The notes: generated from the letters alone by a model not told the origin. 64,000 bases of DNA from Denitratimonas yunnanensis (SeqCode) (GCA_026410415.1 JAPMLR010000001.1:620001-684000); one strand, 5' to 3'; shown: positions 35,998 through 46,110, numbered from the stretch's first letter. Numbers and translations are program-made.

Positions 35998-38421
35998 TCA
36001 ACCGCCCCGCGCCTGCTCCAGCCGCGCCTGGATCGCCGGCAGATCGGTATTGACCGGATCCAGCTCGCGGGCCTGATCGAAGGCGCGCGCCGCCAGATCG
36101 ATTTCGCCGGCCCCCAGCCGTTCGCTGGCGTAGGCCAGGTAGCTTCGTGCCAGACGCTGGCGCGCGGGTGGCAGACGCGAGTCCGACGGTGAGATCACGC
36201 CCAAGGCATCGATCGCATCGCGTGCGGTGCTCAGGCGATTGGCGCTCATCGCATCTTCGAACCGCCGCATCGCCCGATCCGGCAGGCCGGCGATGCCCGC
36301 CCGCGCTTCAGCGTTGCCGGGCGCCTGCGCCAGCACCGCGCGATACAGGTCGTAGGCACTCTCGCCCGGCGGGATCAGGAAACTGCCGGCCTGCGCGGCG
36401 TCACGGGCGCGTTGCAGCGTCGCGGGGATGTCGATGGCGCGGGCGACTTGCTGCGTCTCGATCTGTCCGCGTCGCTCGCGTATCTGGTCAAAGCGTTGTT
36501 GCGTGGCCGCAAGCGCCGGCAGATTCGGAGCCAGTTCGCGGGCCTGCATGATCAGGCTGGCCGCAGCATCGAACTGGTAATCGTCGACATGCCGCCCAGC
36601 CTCGACCAGCAACGCTGTCGCGACCTTGCGTACCCCATCACGCGCCCGTGGTCGGGACGGGTCGATCGCCAGCACCTCACGATAGGCGTCCAATGCGTTG
36701 GGTCGGCGTGGCGGCACAAGCTGGCCACGTGCAAGAAGGTTGTCGGCGACATCGAGCTTGCCCTCGAGCTCGTCGGCCCGCGCCTGTCGCGCCTGTGCCA
36801 GGGACGCACGCGCCTCCGGAAGTCCCAGATGCGACGAGTCGAGCGCGGCAACGCGTTCGATCAGTTGCGACGCGGCATCGAACTGTCCCGCCGCGATGGT
36901 TTCACGCACCTCCAGGAGCAGGCGACCCAGCACATCGCGCAGACCCGCTGCGGCAATGGCATTGCCCGGATCCAACTGCAGGATGCGCCGGTAAAGCGCC
37001 ACGGCACTGCCTTCACCACCATCCAGCATGCCGGCATCGGCCGCCTTGCGCGCCGCATCCAGCACGCTGCCCAGCTCGACGTCCTGACTGTCGCGTGCCT
37101 GAAGGGAGCGCGTCAGCTCCGCCACATCGACCGCCGGCAGCGACAGCCGAGGCGCTTGTCCAAGCAACTCACGCGCTGGCGCAGGATCGCCCTGTGCCAA
37201 CGCGGCACGCGCCTGCTCCAGAAGGCGACGCCCCACATCCTGCAGGCCGCGCTGGGCCGCAAGACTGTCCGGATCAAGCGCGAGCGCGGTCAGGTACAAC
37301 TCACGCGCGCTGCCTTCGCTGCCGGCGAGCCGGCCCTGGCGCAGTGCATCGTCGGCCTGAAGCAGCAGACTGTTCATGCGCGTCTGCGGCAGATACCCGC
37401 GCAGCTGATCCTGGAACAGATACAGACCGCCACCGATCAAGGCCAGCGCGACGACCGCCGTCGCGAGCCAGCGCCCGCGACGACGGCGAGGCGCGCCACT
37501 GGATGCAGCCCGGCTGCGTGTGGGCGTTCGCAACACCTCATCGAGGTGGCCGAGTTGCGGCTCGTCCGACTGGTTCCAGTCGTGCGCGGGCATCGCCGTC
37601 ACCGGCAATACGCGGGTCTCGTGCGAGACGCCGGGCAAACGGCTCACCGCGCCAATCGCGGCCACCACGTCGGCAGCACGTTGGTAGCGCTGTGCCGGAT
37701 TCTTGGCCAGCATGCGTTCCAGGATCGGCTGCAGCGCGGAAAACTCATCCGGCAACTTCGGCAGCGGCGCGGTGATGTGCATGATGCCGACCGCCAGCGA
37801 ATCGGCAGCCTGGTAGGGCACGCGGCCGACGAGGAGTTCGTACAGCACGATGCCCAGGCTGTAGATATCCGCGCGCCCGTCCAGCGATTGACCACGCGCC
37901 TGCTCTGGACTCATGTAGTGCGGCGTACCGACAATGGCGCCGGTGCGTGTCATCCGGCTCGCGTCACTGGCGCGGGCGATGCCGAAATCGGTAAGCACCG
38001 CCGTGCCGTCTTCTCGCAGCAGGATGTTGTCCGGTTTGATGTCGCGGTGGACGATTCCGTGGCTTCCTGCGTAATCAAGCGCACCGGCAATCTGGCTGGC
38101 GATGCGCAACGCGAACGCCACCGGCCGGGGTTGACCGTCGCGCCCCATGACCGGGCCGCCGGGCAGGTATTCCATCGCGATGTAATGGTGTTCATCGCAG
38201 ATGCCGACATCGTGGATCTGCACCACGTTGGGGTGACGCAGCTTGGCGGCGATGCGTGCTTCGCGCAGGAAGCGCTCGCCGAACTGGTCGTCGCCGAGGA
38301 GTGTGGACGACATCACCTTCAACGCCACCTCGCGCTGCACCGATTGCTGCTCGGCCAGATACACGGTGGCCATGCCGCCGCGCCCCAGCGTGCGCACTAT
38401 CCGGTATCCGGAAATGTCCAA
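35998..38421 (-). CDS. Transmembrane serine/threonine protein kinase with long repeat-rich C-terminal region
   Basis: 807 residues from TTG 38421, which has a perfect GGAGG five bases upstream (38431-38427); upstream GTG and ATG starts lack this. The kinase domain (1-255) has the loop GRGGMATVYL, Lys35 in EVALKV, HRDIKPDN (HRD 125-127), DFG at 145-147 and YMSPEQARG. A juxtamembrane basic stretch (APRRRRGRW) precedes one membrane helix near 318-336. The remaining 470 residues, which should face the periplasm, consist of related helical units (DPDSLAAQRGLQDVGRRLLE, DPGNAIAAAGLRDVLGRLLL, DPSRPRARDGVRKVATALLV). Hanks-type kinase, RD class, probably sensing an envelope signal. Divergent from the GMC oxidoreductase gene. 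Confidence 0.92.
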   Translation of the reverse strand: MDISGYRIVRTLGRGGMATVYLAEQQSVQREVALKVMSSTLLGDDQFGERFLREARIAAKLRHPNVVQIHDVGICDEHHYIAMEYLPGGPVMGRDGQPRPVAFALRIASQIAGALDYAGSHGIVHRDIKPDNILLREDGTAVLTDFGIARASDASRMTRTGAIVGTPHYMSPEQARGQSLDGRADIYSLGIVLYELLVGRVPYQAADSLAVGIMHITAPLPKLPDEFSALQPILERMLAKNPAQRYQRAADVVAAIGAVSRLPGVSHETRVLPVTAMPAHDWNQSDEPQLGHLDEVLRTPTRSRAASSGAPRRRRGRWLATAVVALALIGGGLYLFQDQLRGYLPQTRMNSLLLQADDALRQGRLAGSEGSARELYLTALALDPDSLAAQRGLQDVGRRLLEQARAALAQGDPAPARELLGQAPRLSLPAVDVAELTRSLQARDSQDVELGSVLDAARKAADAGMLDGGEGSAVALYRRILQLDPGNAIAAAGLRDVLGRLLLEVRETIAAGQFDAASQLIERVAALDSSHLGLPEARASLAQARQARADELEGKLDVADNLLARGQLVPPRRPNALDAYREVLAIDPSRPRARDGVRKVATALLVEAGRHVDDYQFDAAASLIMQARELAPNLPALAATQQRFDQIRERRGQIETQQVARAIDIPATLQRARDAAQAGSFLIPPGESAYDLYRAVLAQAPGNAEARAGIAGLPDRAMRRFEDAMSANRLSTARDAIDALGVISPSDSRLPPARQRLARSYLAYASERLGAGEIDLAARAFDQARELDPVNTDLPAIQARLEQARGG

Positions 38422-38426
38422 TATGT

Positions 38427-38431
38427 CCTCC
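38427..38431 (-). promoter_or_regulatory. Ribosome binding site fixing the kinase start at TTG 38421
   Basis: GGAGG on the minus strand, spacing 5 bases to TTG 38421. The encoded protein then begins directly at the kinase domain (DISGYRIVRTLG), the usual arrangement for this family. Confidence 0.65.
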
Positions 38432-38589
38432 ACCCCTGCGGGCAACTGTCTGCAAACCGCACTGCCCTGCCTGCCCGGAAGCATAGCAACTGCCGGCATG
38501 GTTTTGCCTTGCATGCAACCCTGCCTGTACCCTTTCGCGCCGCAGCGCAGTCAAGGGAGCGGCCGCCACATGAGCCTGGGAGAGCGAGC

Positions 38590-40059
38590 TTGATTCAAGA
38601 CCTACTTGTGCACCCTTCCGGCGACTTGCGAGCGGATGTCTGCATCTGCGGTGCCGGCCCGGCCGGTATCGTGCTGGCGCTGGAGCTGGCGAAACGCCGC
38701 CCGGACTGGCGCATCGTGCTGCTCGAGGGTGGCGGTCGCACGGTCGAATCGGAACGCGACCGCGCACTGTACGAAGTCGAGATGGGTGAAAAATCCTACG
38801 CTGTCGCGGCCTCGCGCCGGCGCATGCTCGGTGGCACCACCGCGCACTGGGGCGGTTGGAGCAAGCCGCTGGAACCCACCGATTTCACGTCGCCTGCCCA
38901 CTGGTCGGCGCCGGACTGGCCAGTCACTCTGGATGACCTGGAGCCATATCTTGCCGGCGCGCATCGCTGGTGCGAGATCCCCTCGGACGGATATGACCCG
39001 GCCCTGGTACGCGCCCGTCATCCGCAACGCTTCCTGCAGTTGCCTGCCGACAGCGGGGTCACCGAACATCTGTTTCGTTTCAGCCCGCCTACCCGCTTCG
39101 GTACGCGTTACGCCGCCGATCTGGAGGCACAGGAGAACCTCACCTGTCTGCTTCACGCCAACGTACGCGCCCTGGAGCGCCGCGCTGACCGCATCGTTTC
39201 AGTCTCCGCGATACCGCTGGGTGGACGCGCCTTCACGGTCCACGCCGAGCGCTTCGTGCTGGCGCAAGGCGGCCTGGAAAATACCCGCTCCCTGCTCAAC
39301 CTGCGCGGCGACGCTCCCGATGACGGCATCGGCCTGCACTCACCGCATCTTGGCCGATTCTTCGCCGACCACTACGGGGTGCGTCCCGGCCTGGTGCTGG
39401 CACCCTCCGAGCTCGGCTACCTGCGCTGGTCCGATCAAGGCGTCGCGGTGATGCCGGTCCTGACACCATCGTCGGACTGGCTGCACGAAAAAGGCCGCCA
39501 GAGCCTGTGCATGATGCTCGACCCCACGCCCACGGCCGAATCGTTGCCCGGCGGCTACGCAGGCCAGGCCGCGCTCGGGTTTTCCGCCGGCGAGTACTGG
39601 AACTACAACGTCCAGATGGTCGTGGAGCCGCGCCCCAGCGCCGAGAGCCGCATCACGCTGACAGACCAACGCTGCGAACTGGGCCTGCGGCGCGCCCGGC
39701 TCGATTGGCATCTGCATGACGAAGATGTCGGCACCGCGCTGGAGTTCTTCGATGCCTTCGGTGCGATGCTTGCACGTTCCGGCCAGGGACGCATCCGCCA
39801 GACATACGACATCGCCCAGGCGCGTCGGGCCACCACCACCGGCGCCAACCACCACATGGGAACGATCCGCTTTTCAAAGAATCCGGAGGACGGCGTGACC
39901 GATGCCGACGGGCGGGTCCATGACATGGACAATCTCTACGTCGCCGGCTCCGCGCTCTTTCCCCGCTATGGCTACTCCAATCCCACCTTGACCATCGTGG
40001 CGCTCGCCATCCGACTCGCCGAGCGTTGGGCCGGCGCCCCCCAGGAGCTACCCGCATGA
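38590..40059 (+). CDS. GMC-like FAD-dependent oxidoreductase
   Basis: 489 residues from TTG 38590, with GGGAG (38578-38582) seven bases upstream. The dinucleotide-binding fold is at the N-terminus (ADVCICGAGPAGIVLALELA, then VLLEGGG). The substrate-cap region has LGGTTAHWGGWSKPLE, and the C-terminus carries the GMC-type catalytic motifs TGANHHMGTIRF (His) and SALFPRYGYSNPTLTIVALA (Asn). No export signal is seen, so it acts in the cytoplasm or is exported with a partner. Substrate is probably a sugar or polyol. Its stop overlaps the ATG of the next gene by 4 bases. It resembles proteins beside surface-polysaccharide genes, as here. Confidence 0.88.
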   Translation: MIQDLLVHPSGDLRADVCICGAGPAGIVLALELAKRRPDWRIVLLEGGGRTVESERDRALYEVEMGEKSYAVAASRRRMLGGTTAHWGGWSKPLEPTDFTSPAHWSAPDWPVTLDDLEPYLAGAHRWCEIPSDGYDPALVRARHPQRFLQLPADSGVTEHLFRFSPPTRFGTRYAADLEAQENLTCLLHANVRALERRADRIVSVSAIPLGGRAFTVHAERFVLAQGGLENTRSLLNLRGDAPDDGIGLHSPHLGRFFADHYGVRPGLVLAPSELGYLRWSDQGVAVMPVLTPSSDWLHEKGRQSLCMMLDPTPTAESLPGGYAGQAALGFSAGEYWNYNVQMVVEPRPSAESRITLTDQRCELGLRRARLDWHLHDEDVGTALEFFDAFGAMLARSGQGRIRQTYDIAQARRATTTGANHHMGTIRFSKNPEDGVTDADGRVHDMDNLYVAGSALFPRYGYSNPTLTIVALAIRLAERWAGAPQELPA

Positions 40060-41195
40060 TTACCCGTCGCGACGTGTTCGTCGCTGTACTGGCCGCAGGC
40101 GCAACCAGCGTCGTGTTGTTGACGCCCTGGCAGGAGATGGGCAGCCATCTGTTCGCCCCCAGGCTCGCCTCCAGCGGGCTCGGCGACGGCCTTGACCAGG
40201 CCTTGGCGGCGCTGGACGGAACCCATGGCATCGGGCGCGCTTACGTCGAAAGCCAGACCCCGGCATTGACTGCGGAGCAGCTCACTCGAGAACTGGGGCG
40301 TCGTTTCGGCAACCCACTCAAGGACCTTGCCACCGCGGAAGCCACCATTGCGCAAACGATCAAGGCCGATTTCGCCGCAGGGCGTACCTGTCGCGTCGAC
40401 GGCTGGCTGCTGAGCCAGACCGAATGCGAATTGGCCGGCTTGCGCTGGCACTTGCATGGCGACGCGCCTGCAATCCGCGCCGTGGCGGCCACGCCTGTCG
40501 CTGCGGCCGCCGTCGCACCTGCCGCGACACCCGAGGTCACGGGCGAAGCAGAAACACCTGTCTCGCAAATCGTCGAGGTGCTGAACTGGGGGCCGCGCAC
40601 CACCGAGCAGGGCACCAGATTCAACGAGCAGCCGGATGGACACAGCGGCCTTTGGTTCCAGGCCGACAACGTGCCCAGCTGGGTCAAGGTGCGCATCGAT
40701 GGTGCCGACGCGCCGACACAGGTGTCCGAACGCGGCTTCACGTCGGGCCTGTTCGGCGATACCCAGGAACGGATTCTGTCGACGCCCGGCAACTACCGTA
40801 TCGAGCTGCATGACCCGATGCGCGATATCACCCAGCTGATCGGCGAGTTCGAGGTCCGCCCGATGGCCGAGCGCGCCGTGCTGCCGGACGGAACGCATTC
40901 CAGGGTATTTTGCCCGGTCGTGAGCTGGGGGCCGGAAAGCACCATCGCCGGCGTTGCCGCCAACGCCCAGCCGGACGGCTCGCAAGGCATGTATTTCACC
41001 CTGCCCTGCGCGCCCCGCAATGTGCAGCTGGTGTTCGGCGAAGATCGTTTGCCTGCCACCCGCACCGAGCGTGGCGTGACCGCACGCGTTCCGCTCGCCC
41101 ATCTCGCCGTGCCGGGCAAGATCGCATTGAAGCTTCGTGATGCGGACAGTGGCGAGGAGCTGCCCGCAGGCACCTTCGAAATTCTCGCCCCTTGA
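40056..41195 (+). CDS. Exported protein with Tat-like signal and two duplicated C-terminal domains
   Basis: 379 residues from ATG 40056, overlapping the oxidoreductase gene by 4 bases. The N-terminus MITRRDVFVAVLAAGATSVV has a twin-arginine pattern and hydrophobic segment. Residues about 40-130 are helical and contain the DFAAGRTCRVDGWLLSQTEC motif seen in proteins of surface-glycan clusters. An Ala/Pro linker leads to two related beta domains at about 173-268 and 285-378, sharing V-(N/S)-WGP-(R/E)-(T/S)T--G, QPDG, and (S/T)ERG-T. Function unknown; coupling to the oxidoreductase suggests a joint role, perhaps as an accessory subunit. Confidence 0.75.
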   Translation: MITRRDVFVAVLAAGATSVVLLTPWQEMGSHLFAPRLASSGLGDGLDQALAALDGTHGIGRAYVESQTPALTAEQLTRELGRRFGNPLKDLATAEATIAQTIKADFAAGRTCRVDGWLLSQTECELAGLRWHLHGDAPAIRAVAATPVAAAAVAPAATPEVTGEAETPVSQIVEVLNWGPRTTEQGTRFNEQPDGHSGLWFQADNVPSWVKVRIDGADAPTQVSERGFTSGLFGDTQERILSTPGNYRIELHDPMRDITQLIGEFEVRPMAERAVLPDGTHSRVFCPVVSWGPESTIAGVAANAQPDGSQGMYFTLPCAPRNVQLVFGEDRLPATRTERGVTARVPLAHLAVPGKIALKLRDADSGEELPAGTFEILAP

Positions 41196-41204
41196 GCGAG
41201 GTGG

Positions 41205-41230
41205 ATGCCCGGACACCTCCGTCCGGGCAT
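41205..41230. terminator. Hairpin between convergent genes
   Basis: Perfect 10-bp stem ATGCCCGGAC / GTCCGGGCAT with a 6-base loop, located between the exported protein gene and asnB, which face each other. There is no run of Ts on either side, so it may be a bidirectional end signal or only mRNA-stabilising. Confidence 0.45.
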
Positions 41231-41240
41231 TGCAACGAGC

Positions 41241-42926
41241 TCAATAGGCGTCGTTGTGCACCGACTGCACGGCGCGCCCCGACGGATCGACCACATTGCG
41301 CAGGGAGGCATCCCACTCCAGCGCTGCCGCCGTCGAGCACGCCACCGAAGGGCCGCCGGGCACGCATTCGGCCGCCCACGCCTGCGGGAAGTGTTTCTCG
41401 AACAACGTCCGATAGAGATACGCCTCCTTCGTGGCCGGCGTGTTGTACGGAAAACGGAAACGGGCGTTTTCCAGCTCCTGGTCGCTGATCTGCTGCTCGG
41501 CATGCGCCTTCAGCGAGTCGATCCATGAATATCCGACGCCATCGGAAAACTGTTCCTTCTGGCGCCAGAGCACGCTCTCGGGCAAATAGCCGGCAAACGC
41601 CTCGCGCAGGAACTGCTTCTCGATCCGGCCACGCGCTTTGCCGGAGAGTTTCACCTCCGGATCCAGATTCATCGCCGCATCGATGAAGTTGCGATCAAGA
41701 AACGGTACACGGGTTTCAACGCCCCACGCTGCCATCGACTTGTTCGCGCGCAGGCAGTCGAACAGGTGCAGCGCATCCAGTTTGCGCACGGTTTCCTCGT
41801 GCAATGCCTGCGCATTCGGTGCCTTGTGGAAGTACAGATAACCGCCGAACAACTCGTCCGACCCCTCGCCCGAAAGCACCATCTTGATGCCCATGGCACG
41901 AATCCGCCTCGCCATCAGGTACATCGGCGTGGACGCGCGGATCGTCGTCACATCGTAGGTTTCAAGGTGATGGATCACGTCCGAAAGCGCGTCGATGCCC
42001 TCCTGCACAGTGAAGTGCAGTTCGTGGTGCACGGTGCCGATGTGCGCTGCCACTTCGCGCGCCGCCTTCAGATCCGGCGACTCGCGCAGTCCGACCGCGA
42101 AGCTGTGCAGCTGCGGCCACCACGCTTCCGTCTTGCCGTCTTCATCCACACGCCGTGCCGCGTACTTCTTCGCGATTGCCGCGATCAGCGACGAATCCAG
42201 ACCGCCCGACAGCAACACGCCGTACGGCACATCACTCATCATGTGACTGCGCACGGCGGCTTCCAGCGCATGGCGCAACGCGCCGCGATCCGATGCCGCA
42301 CCCGCCACTGCCGCGTAATCACGCCAGCGGGGGCGGTAATACTTTACCGGCTCCACATCACCACTTCGCCAGAAATGTCCCGGCGGAAACTCCCTGGCAT
42401 CGCGGCACACACCCGCCAGCGCCTTGAGTTCGGAGGCGACATGCAGGTTGCCGTGGGCATCGTAGCCGTAATACAGCGGAATGATCCCGATCGGGTCGCG
42501 CGCCACCAGCCAGGTGCCGTTGGCGGCGTCCCACAGCACGAAGGCGAACATACCCTCGAGTTGATTCAGCCAGCCACCGACTGAAGCAGCATCGCTGCCG
42601 GACAGGTACAGCGGCAGGATGACTTCACAATCCGAGTGCGTCTGGAACGCGTAGGCGTGCTCGTACTGCGCACGGATCGTGCGGTGGTTGTAGATCTCGC
42701 CGTTCACCGCCAGTGCCAGCGCTCCGTCCGGGCTGCGCAATGGCTGCGCGCCGCTGTCCACACCGACGATGGCCAAGCGTTCATGCACGAGGATCACCCG
42801 CGCGTCGTCATACACACCTGACCAATCCGGGCCACGATGGCGCATACGACGAGATTGCTCCAGCGCCTGCGCGCGCAAAGCAACCGGAGCGGTCTTGATG
42901 TCGAGAATGCCAAGGATCGAACACAT
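41241..42926 (-). CDS. asnB: Asparagine synthase (glutamine-hydrolysing)
   Basis: 561 residues. The glutaminase nucleophile is Cys2 of MCSILGILDIKT, kept in place for processing. The Ntn domain has RHRGPDWSG, VHERLAIVGVDSGAQPL and NGEIYNHRTIRA. The synthetase domain has the PP-loop VLLSGGLDSSLIAAIAKKYA and the SGEGSDELFGGYLYFHKAP pocket. It converts aspartate to asparagine using ATP and glutamine. The leftward gene ends a run that begins with purA; 75 bases separate it from rnhB. Its place beside the giant glycosyltransferase block may be fortuitous. Confidence 0.96.
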   Translation of the reverse strand: MCSILGILDIKTAPVALRAQALEQSRRMRHRGPDWSGVYDDARVILVHERLAIVGVDSGAQPLRSPDGALALAVNGEIYNHRTIRAQYEHAYAFQTHSDCEVILPLYLSGSDAASVGGWLNQLEGMFAFVLWDAANGTWLVARDPIGIIPLYYGYDAHGNLHVASELKALAGVCRDAREFPPGHFWRSGDVEPVKYYRPRWRDYAAVAGAASDRGALRHALEAAVRSHMMSDVPYGVLLSGGLDSSLIAAIAKKYAARRVDEDGKTEAWWPQLHSFAVGLRESPDLKAAREVAAHIGTVHHELHFTVQEGIDALSDVIHHLETYDVTTIRASTPMYLMARRIRAMGIKMVLSGEGSDELFGGYLYFHKAPNAQALHEETVRKLDALHLFDCLRANKSMAAWGVETRVPFLDRNFIDAAMNLDPEVKLSGKARGRIEKQFLREAFAGYLPESVLWRQKEQFSDGVGYSWIDSLKAHAEQQISDQELENARFRFPYNTPATKEAYLYRTLFEKHFPQAWAAECVPGGPSVACSTAAALEWDASLRNVVDPSGRAVQSVHNDAY

Positions 42927-43001
42927 GGGCGAAGCGGATCCATTCGGGAGACGTGGACCCCGATGCTATCAGTCGCCGAACCGATTGTGCAGTGCGGAAA
43001 A

Positions 43002-43601
43002 TCAGCCCGCGGGAGCGCCGAACAGATCGGTCGCGCCGCACAGTTTCACCGGCGCGAAGCTGCGGCGGTGCTCGGGACAGGGGCCGTGCTCGTGCAGCGC
43101 CGCAAGATGCTCGGGGGTGCCATAGCCCTTGTGCCGGGCAAATCCGTACTGCGGCCAGCGCGCGTGACATTGCATCATGAGGCGGTCGCGCGCGACTTTC
43201 GCGAGAATCGATGCAGCACCGATCGCGGCATCGCGCGCGTCTCCGCCAACCCACGCTTCCGCGTCGCAGGGCAGTCCTGGCGGAATGCGGTTTCCATCGA
43301 TCCGTGCCAGCGTGGGCGGCACGGCCAGACCCGCCACCGACTCACGCATGCCATGCATCGTGGCCTGGAAGATGTTGAGCTCGTCGATACGGCCCACATC
43401 GATCACCCGAACGCAGTACGCCAGCGCCTGCTCACGAATGCGCCCGAACAGCAGCTCGCGCTTTTTCTCGCTCAGGGCCTTGGAATCGCCGATGCCGTCG
43501 ATGGGGCGTTCCGGATCGAGGATCACCGCCGCCACGACCAGCGGGCCGGCCAACGGGCCGCGTCCGGCCTCGTCCACGCCTGCAATCACCACGTCACGCA
43601 T
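43002..43601 (-). CDS. rnhB: Ribonuclease HII
   Basis: 199 residues starting [20 protein letters not shown]. The DEAGRG catalytic motif, [14 protein letters not shown], the central SVAGLAV and [16 protein letters not shown] segments, and [15 protein letters not shown] are all standard. It removes ribonucleotides misincorporated in DNA and RNA-DNA hybrids. It overlaps the lpxB end by 8 bases (43594-43601), placing it in the lipid A operon as in most gammaproteobacteria. Confidence 0.97.
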   Translation of the reverse strand: MRDVVIAGVDEAGRGPLAGPLVVAAVILDPERPIDGIGDSKALSEKKRELLFGRIREQALAYCVRVIDVGRIDELNIFQATMHGMRESVAGLAVPPTLARIDGNRIPPGLPCDAEAWVGGDARDAAIGAASILAKVARDRLMMQCHARWPQYGFARHKGYGTPEHLAALHEHGPCPEHRRSFAPVKLCGATDLFGAPAG

Positions 43602-44751
43602 GGGCCTCCATCAGCTCGATGATGGCATCTGCCGCTTGCGCCGATGCGTCACGGCGCAGTTGCGCGTGGATACCTTCGAAGCGCGGCACCAGCCCCGCCA
43701 TCCGACCGGGGGCGGATAACCACGCGAGGACGGCATCGGCAATCTTTTCCGGGGTGCAGTCATGCTGCATCAGTTCCGGCACCACCGCTTCTCCCGCCAA
43801 CGCGTTGGGAAGGCTGTAGCGATCGGTCTTCAGCAATCCCAGTCCCTTCACCACCGCGTAGGTCACGGGAGATATGCGGTACGCGACGACCATCGGCCGC
43901 TTTGCCAGAAGGGCTTCGAGCGTCGCCGTCCCGGACGCCAGCAGCACCACGTCCGAGGCAATCATCGCTTGCCCAGCATGGCCGTCGGTGACGTGCACCT
44001 TCAGCGGTATCTGCTGCCGAGCAAGCTGTTCTTCGATTTCACGATGACACGCGGCATTGGCGGCAGGCAATACGACGGCGAGATCGGGAAACCGGGCCGC
44101 GATGATAGGCAATGCAGCAAGGAACACCGGCAGGAGCCGACGAATTTCACCCATCCGGCTGCCGGGAAGCATCGCCAGCAACGGGCCAGCGGGCGCAATG
44201 CCCAGCGCGGCACGCGCGCCCTCGCGGTCGGGCTGCAGCGGCATCGCATCTGCAAGAGGGTGACCAACGAAACGTGCATCCACACCATGCGCTGCGTAGA
44301 TCGGTGGCTCCATTGGAAAGAGGCACAAGACGCGATCGGCGCTGCGTCCCATCCTGGCGGCACGACCGGCACGCCAGGCCCAGATGGACGGACTGACGTA
44401 ATGCACGGTGCGCATGCCACGCTGCTTCAGCCAGGCTTCCACGGGCAGATTGAAATCCGGCGCATCGATGCCGATGAACACATCCGGCTGCCATTCCATC
44501 AACCGGCGACGAAACCCGGCACGCAATCTCAGCAATCGCGGCAGATGCGCCAGCACTTCCGTCAACCCCATGACCGCCAGTTCCGAACAGTCATGCCAAG
44601 CATCAAGCCCAGCGTCGCACATGTGCGGCCCGCCGATGCCGGCGAATTGCGCTTCGGGGAAGCGCCGACGCAATTTCGACATCAATCCCGCACCAAGCAG
44701 GTCGCCCGAGGCTTCACCCGCGCACAGAGCGATGCGTGGCCGATCCGCCAT
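43594..44751 (-). CDS. lpxB: Lipid-A-disaccharide synthase
   Basis: 385 residues, [22 protein letters not shown]19 signatures include [48 protein letters not shown] and [20 protein letters not shown], with [20 protein letters not shown] in the donor region. It joins UDP-2,3-diacylglucosamine and lipid X to form the lipid A disaccharide at the inner membrane surface. Its ATG overlaps the lpxA stop by one base (TAATG). Confidence 0.97.
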   Translation of the reverse strand: MADRPRIALCAGEASGDLLGAGLMSKLRRRFPEAQFAGIGGPHMCDAGLDAWHDCSELAVMGLTEVLAHLPRLLRLRAGFRRRLMEWQPDVFIGIDAPDFNLPVEAWLKQRGMRTVHYVSPSIWAWRAGRAARMGRSADRVLCLFPMEPPIYAAHGVDARFVGHPLADAMPLQPDREGARAALGIAPAGPLLAMLPGSRMGEIRRLLPVFLAALPIIAARFPDLAVVLPAANAACHREIEEQLARQQIPLKVHVTDGHAGQAMIASDVVLLASGTATLEALLAKRPMVVAYRISPVTYAVVKGLGLLKTDRYSLPNALAGEAVVPELMQHDCTPEKIADAVLAWLSAPGRMAGLVPRFEGIHAQLRRDASAQAADAIIELMEAHA

Positions 44752-45539
44752 TACCGCAGCAGCGCGCGCTGACCACTTTCGATGAACACCAGCATGGTGC
44801 GAATGTCGTCGCTGTCTTCAGCCATGCCGGCGAGCACGGCGCGAGCGTCGTCGAGTTTCGCCTCGCCCATGTACAGTGCCCGATACGCGCGCTTGATCGC
44901 GGCGATGCGGGTGGCATCGAAACCACGCCGTTTGAGCCCTTCGGCATTGATGCCGCGCGGCCGGGCGTACTTGTCCTGCGCCACCATCAGAAATGGCGGA
45001 ACGTCGCCATTCACGAACGCCCCCATGCCGATGAAGGCGTGGTCGCCGATGCGGCAGAACTGATGCACGCCGGTGAATCCACTGAGAATGACGTGATTGC
45101 CCACCGTCACGTGGCCGGCGAGCGTGGCGTTGTTGGAAAACACGCAATCGTCACCGACCCGGCAATCGTGCGCGACATGGCAGTACGCCAGAATCCAGTT
45201 GCGGCTGCCGACGCGGGTGATCCCGCCACCCTCGCCGGTGCCACGATTGATGGTGACGAACTCTCGGATCAGGTTGCCGTCACCGATCTCCAGCTCGACC
45301 CGCTCGCCACGGTATTTCTTGTCCTGTGGCGGCCCACCGATGGCAGCGTGGCCCTGAAAGACATTGTCGCGTCCGATCCGCGTCGGACCTTCGATCGTGC
45401 AATGCGGGCCGATGTGCGTGTTGGCGCCGATCTCCACGTCCGGGCCGATCATGCAGAACGGACCGATGCGGACGTTCTCGCCCAGCACCACGCCCGGATC
45501 GACGACCGCGGAAGGGTGGATGTCGACGCCGGCGCTCAT
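44751..45539 (-). CDS. lpxA: UDP-N-acetylglucosamine acyltransferase
   Basis: 262 residues from ATG 45539 ([20 protein letters not shown]). Left-handed beta-helix hexapeptide repeats cover the first two thirds ([20 protein letters not shown]). The catalytic His is in [16 protein letters not shown] context ([20 protein letters not shown]), and a helical C-terminus follows ([20 protein letters not shown]). It transfers a 3-hydroxyacyl chain from ACP to UDP-GlcNAc, the first step of lipid A synthesis. It overlaps fabZ by one base. Confidence 0.97.
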   Translation of the reverse strand: MSAGVDIHPSAVVDPGVVLGENVRIGPFCMIGPDVEIGANTHIGPHCTIEGPTRIGRDNVFQGHAAIGGPPQDKKYRGERVELEIGDGNLIREFVTINRGTGEGGGITRVGSRNWILAYCHVAHDCRVGDDCVFSNNATLAGHVTVGNHVILSGFTGVHQFCRIGDHAFIGMGAFVNGDVPPFLMVAQDKYARPRGINAEGLKRRGFDATRIAAIKRAYRALYMGEAKLDDARAVLAGMAEDSDDIRTMLVFIESGQRALLR

Positions 45540-46012
45540 CAGGCGTTCCGCTCCGCACACAGGATTTCGGCACAAGCCGCTTCCTCGCCGTCGACCAGCG
45601 CACGGCAGACATACAGCCCCATGCGACGCAGCATGCGCTTCTGTTCCACCTCCAGAACGAGCTGATCGCCGGGCCCCACCATGCGCGAGAAACGCGCCTT
45701 GTCCACCTTAACCAGATAGGACGGGGCTGCTGGTTTGCCTTCGGCATCGCTGCCCTCCGACAGTCGAGTCAGCAAACCGCACGCCTGCGCCATGGCCTCG
45801 ACGATCAGCACGCCCGGCATCACCGGATGGCCCGGAAAGTGTCCCTGGAAGAAAGGCTCGTTGATCGATACGTTCTTGATCGCCGTCAGGCGCTGATGCG
45901 GAACCAGACCCACGACCCGATCCACCAGCAAAAACGGATAACGGTGCGGAAGCAGGGACTGGATGCGGGCTACATCGACGGGGAGCTCGATGGCGGGTAC
46001 GGAATCTGTCAT
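45539..46012 (-). CDS. fabZ: 3-hydroxyacyl-[acyl-carrier-protein] dehydratase FabZ
   Basis: 157 residues from ATG 46012 ([20 protein letters not shown]). The hot-dog fold signature [16 protein letters not shown], the catalytic [20 protein letters not shown] (His and Glu), and [17 protein letters not shown] identify FabZ. It dehydrates 3-hydroxyacyl-ACP in fatty acid synthesis and competes with LpxA for the same pool. lpxD and bamA, which usually precede fabZ, are absent; a GGDEF gene lies upstream instead. Confidence 0.97.
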   Translation of the reverse strand: MTDSVPAIELPVDVARIQSLLPHRYPFLLVDRVVGLVPHQRLTAIKNVSINEPFFQGHFPGHPVMPGVLIVEAMAQACGLLTRLSEGSDAEGKPAAPSYLVKVDKARFSRMVGPGDQLVLEVEQKRMLRRMGLYVCRALVDGEEAACAEILCAERNA

Positions 46013-46110
46013 CAGGATCGGTTTCCGGAGCGTGGCCGAAGGGAGTCGGCCTGAATGGCCGCGCATGATCGCATGTGCCTGCTTGCGCTTCCAAACCACG
46101 CCACGCCACC

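Noticed and set aside
36412..38589. Long upstream extension of the GMC oxidoreductase frame
   Set aside because: It is open for 726 codons but antisense to the kinase gene; a good SD and TTG at 38590 place the start at the flavin-binding fold.
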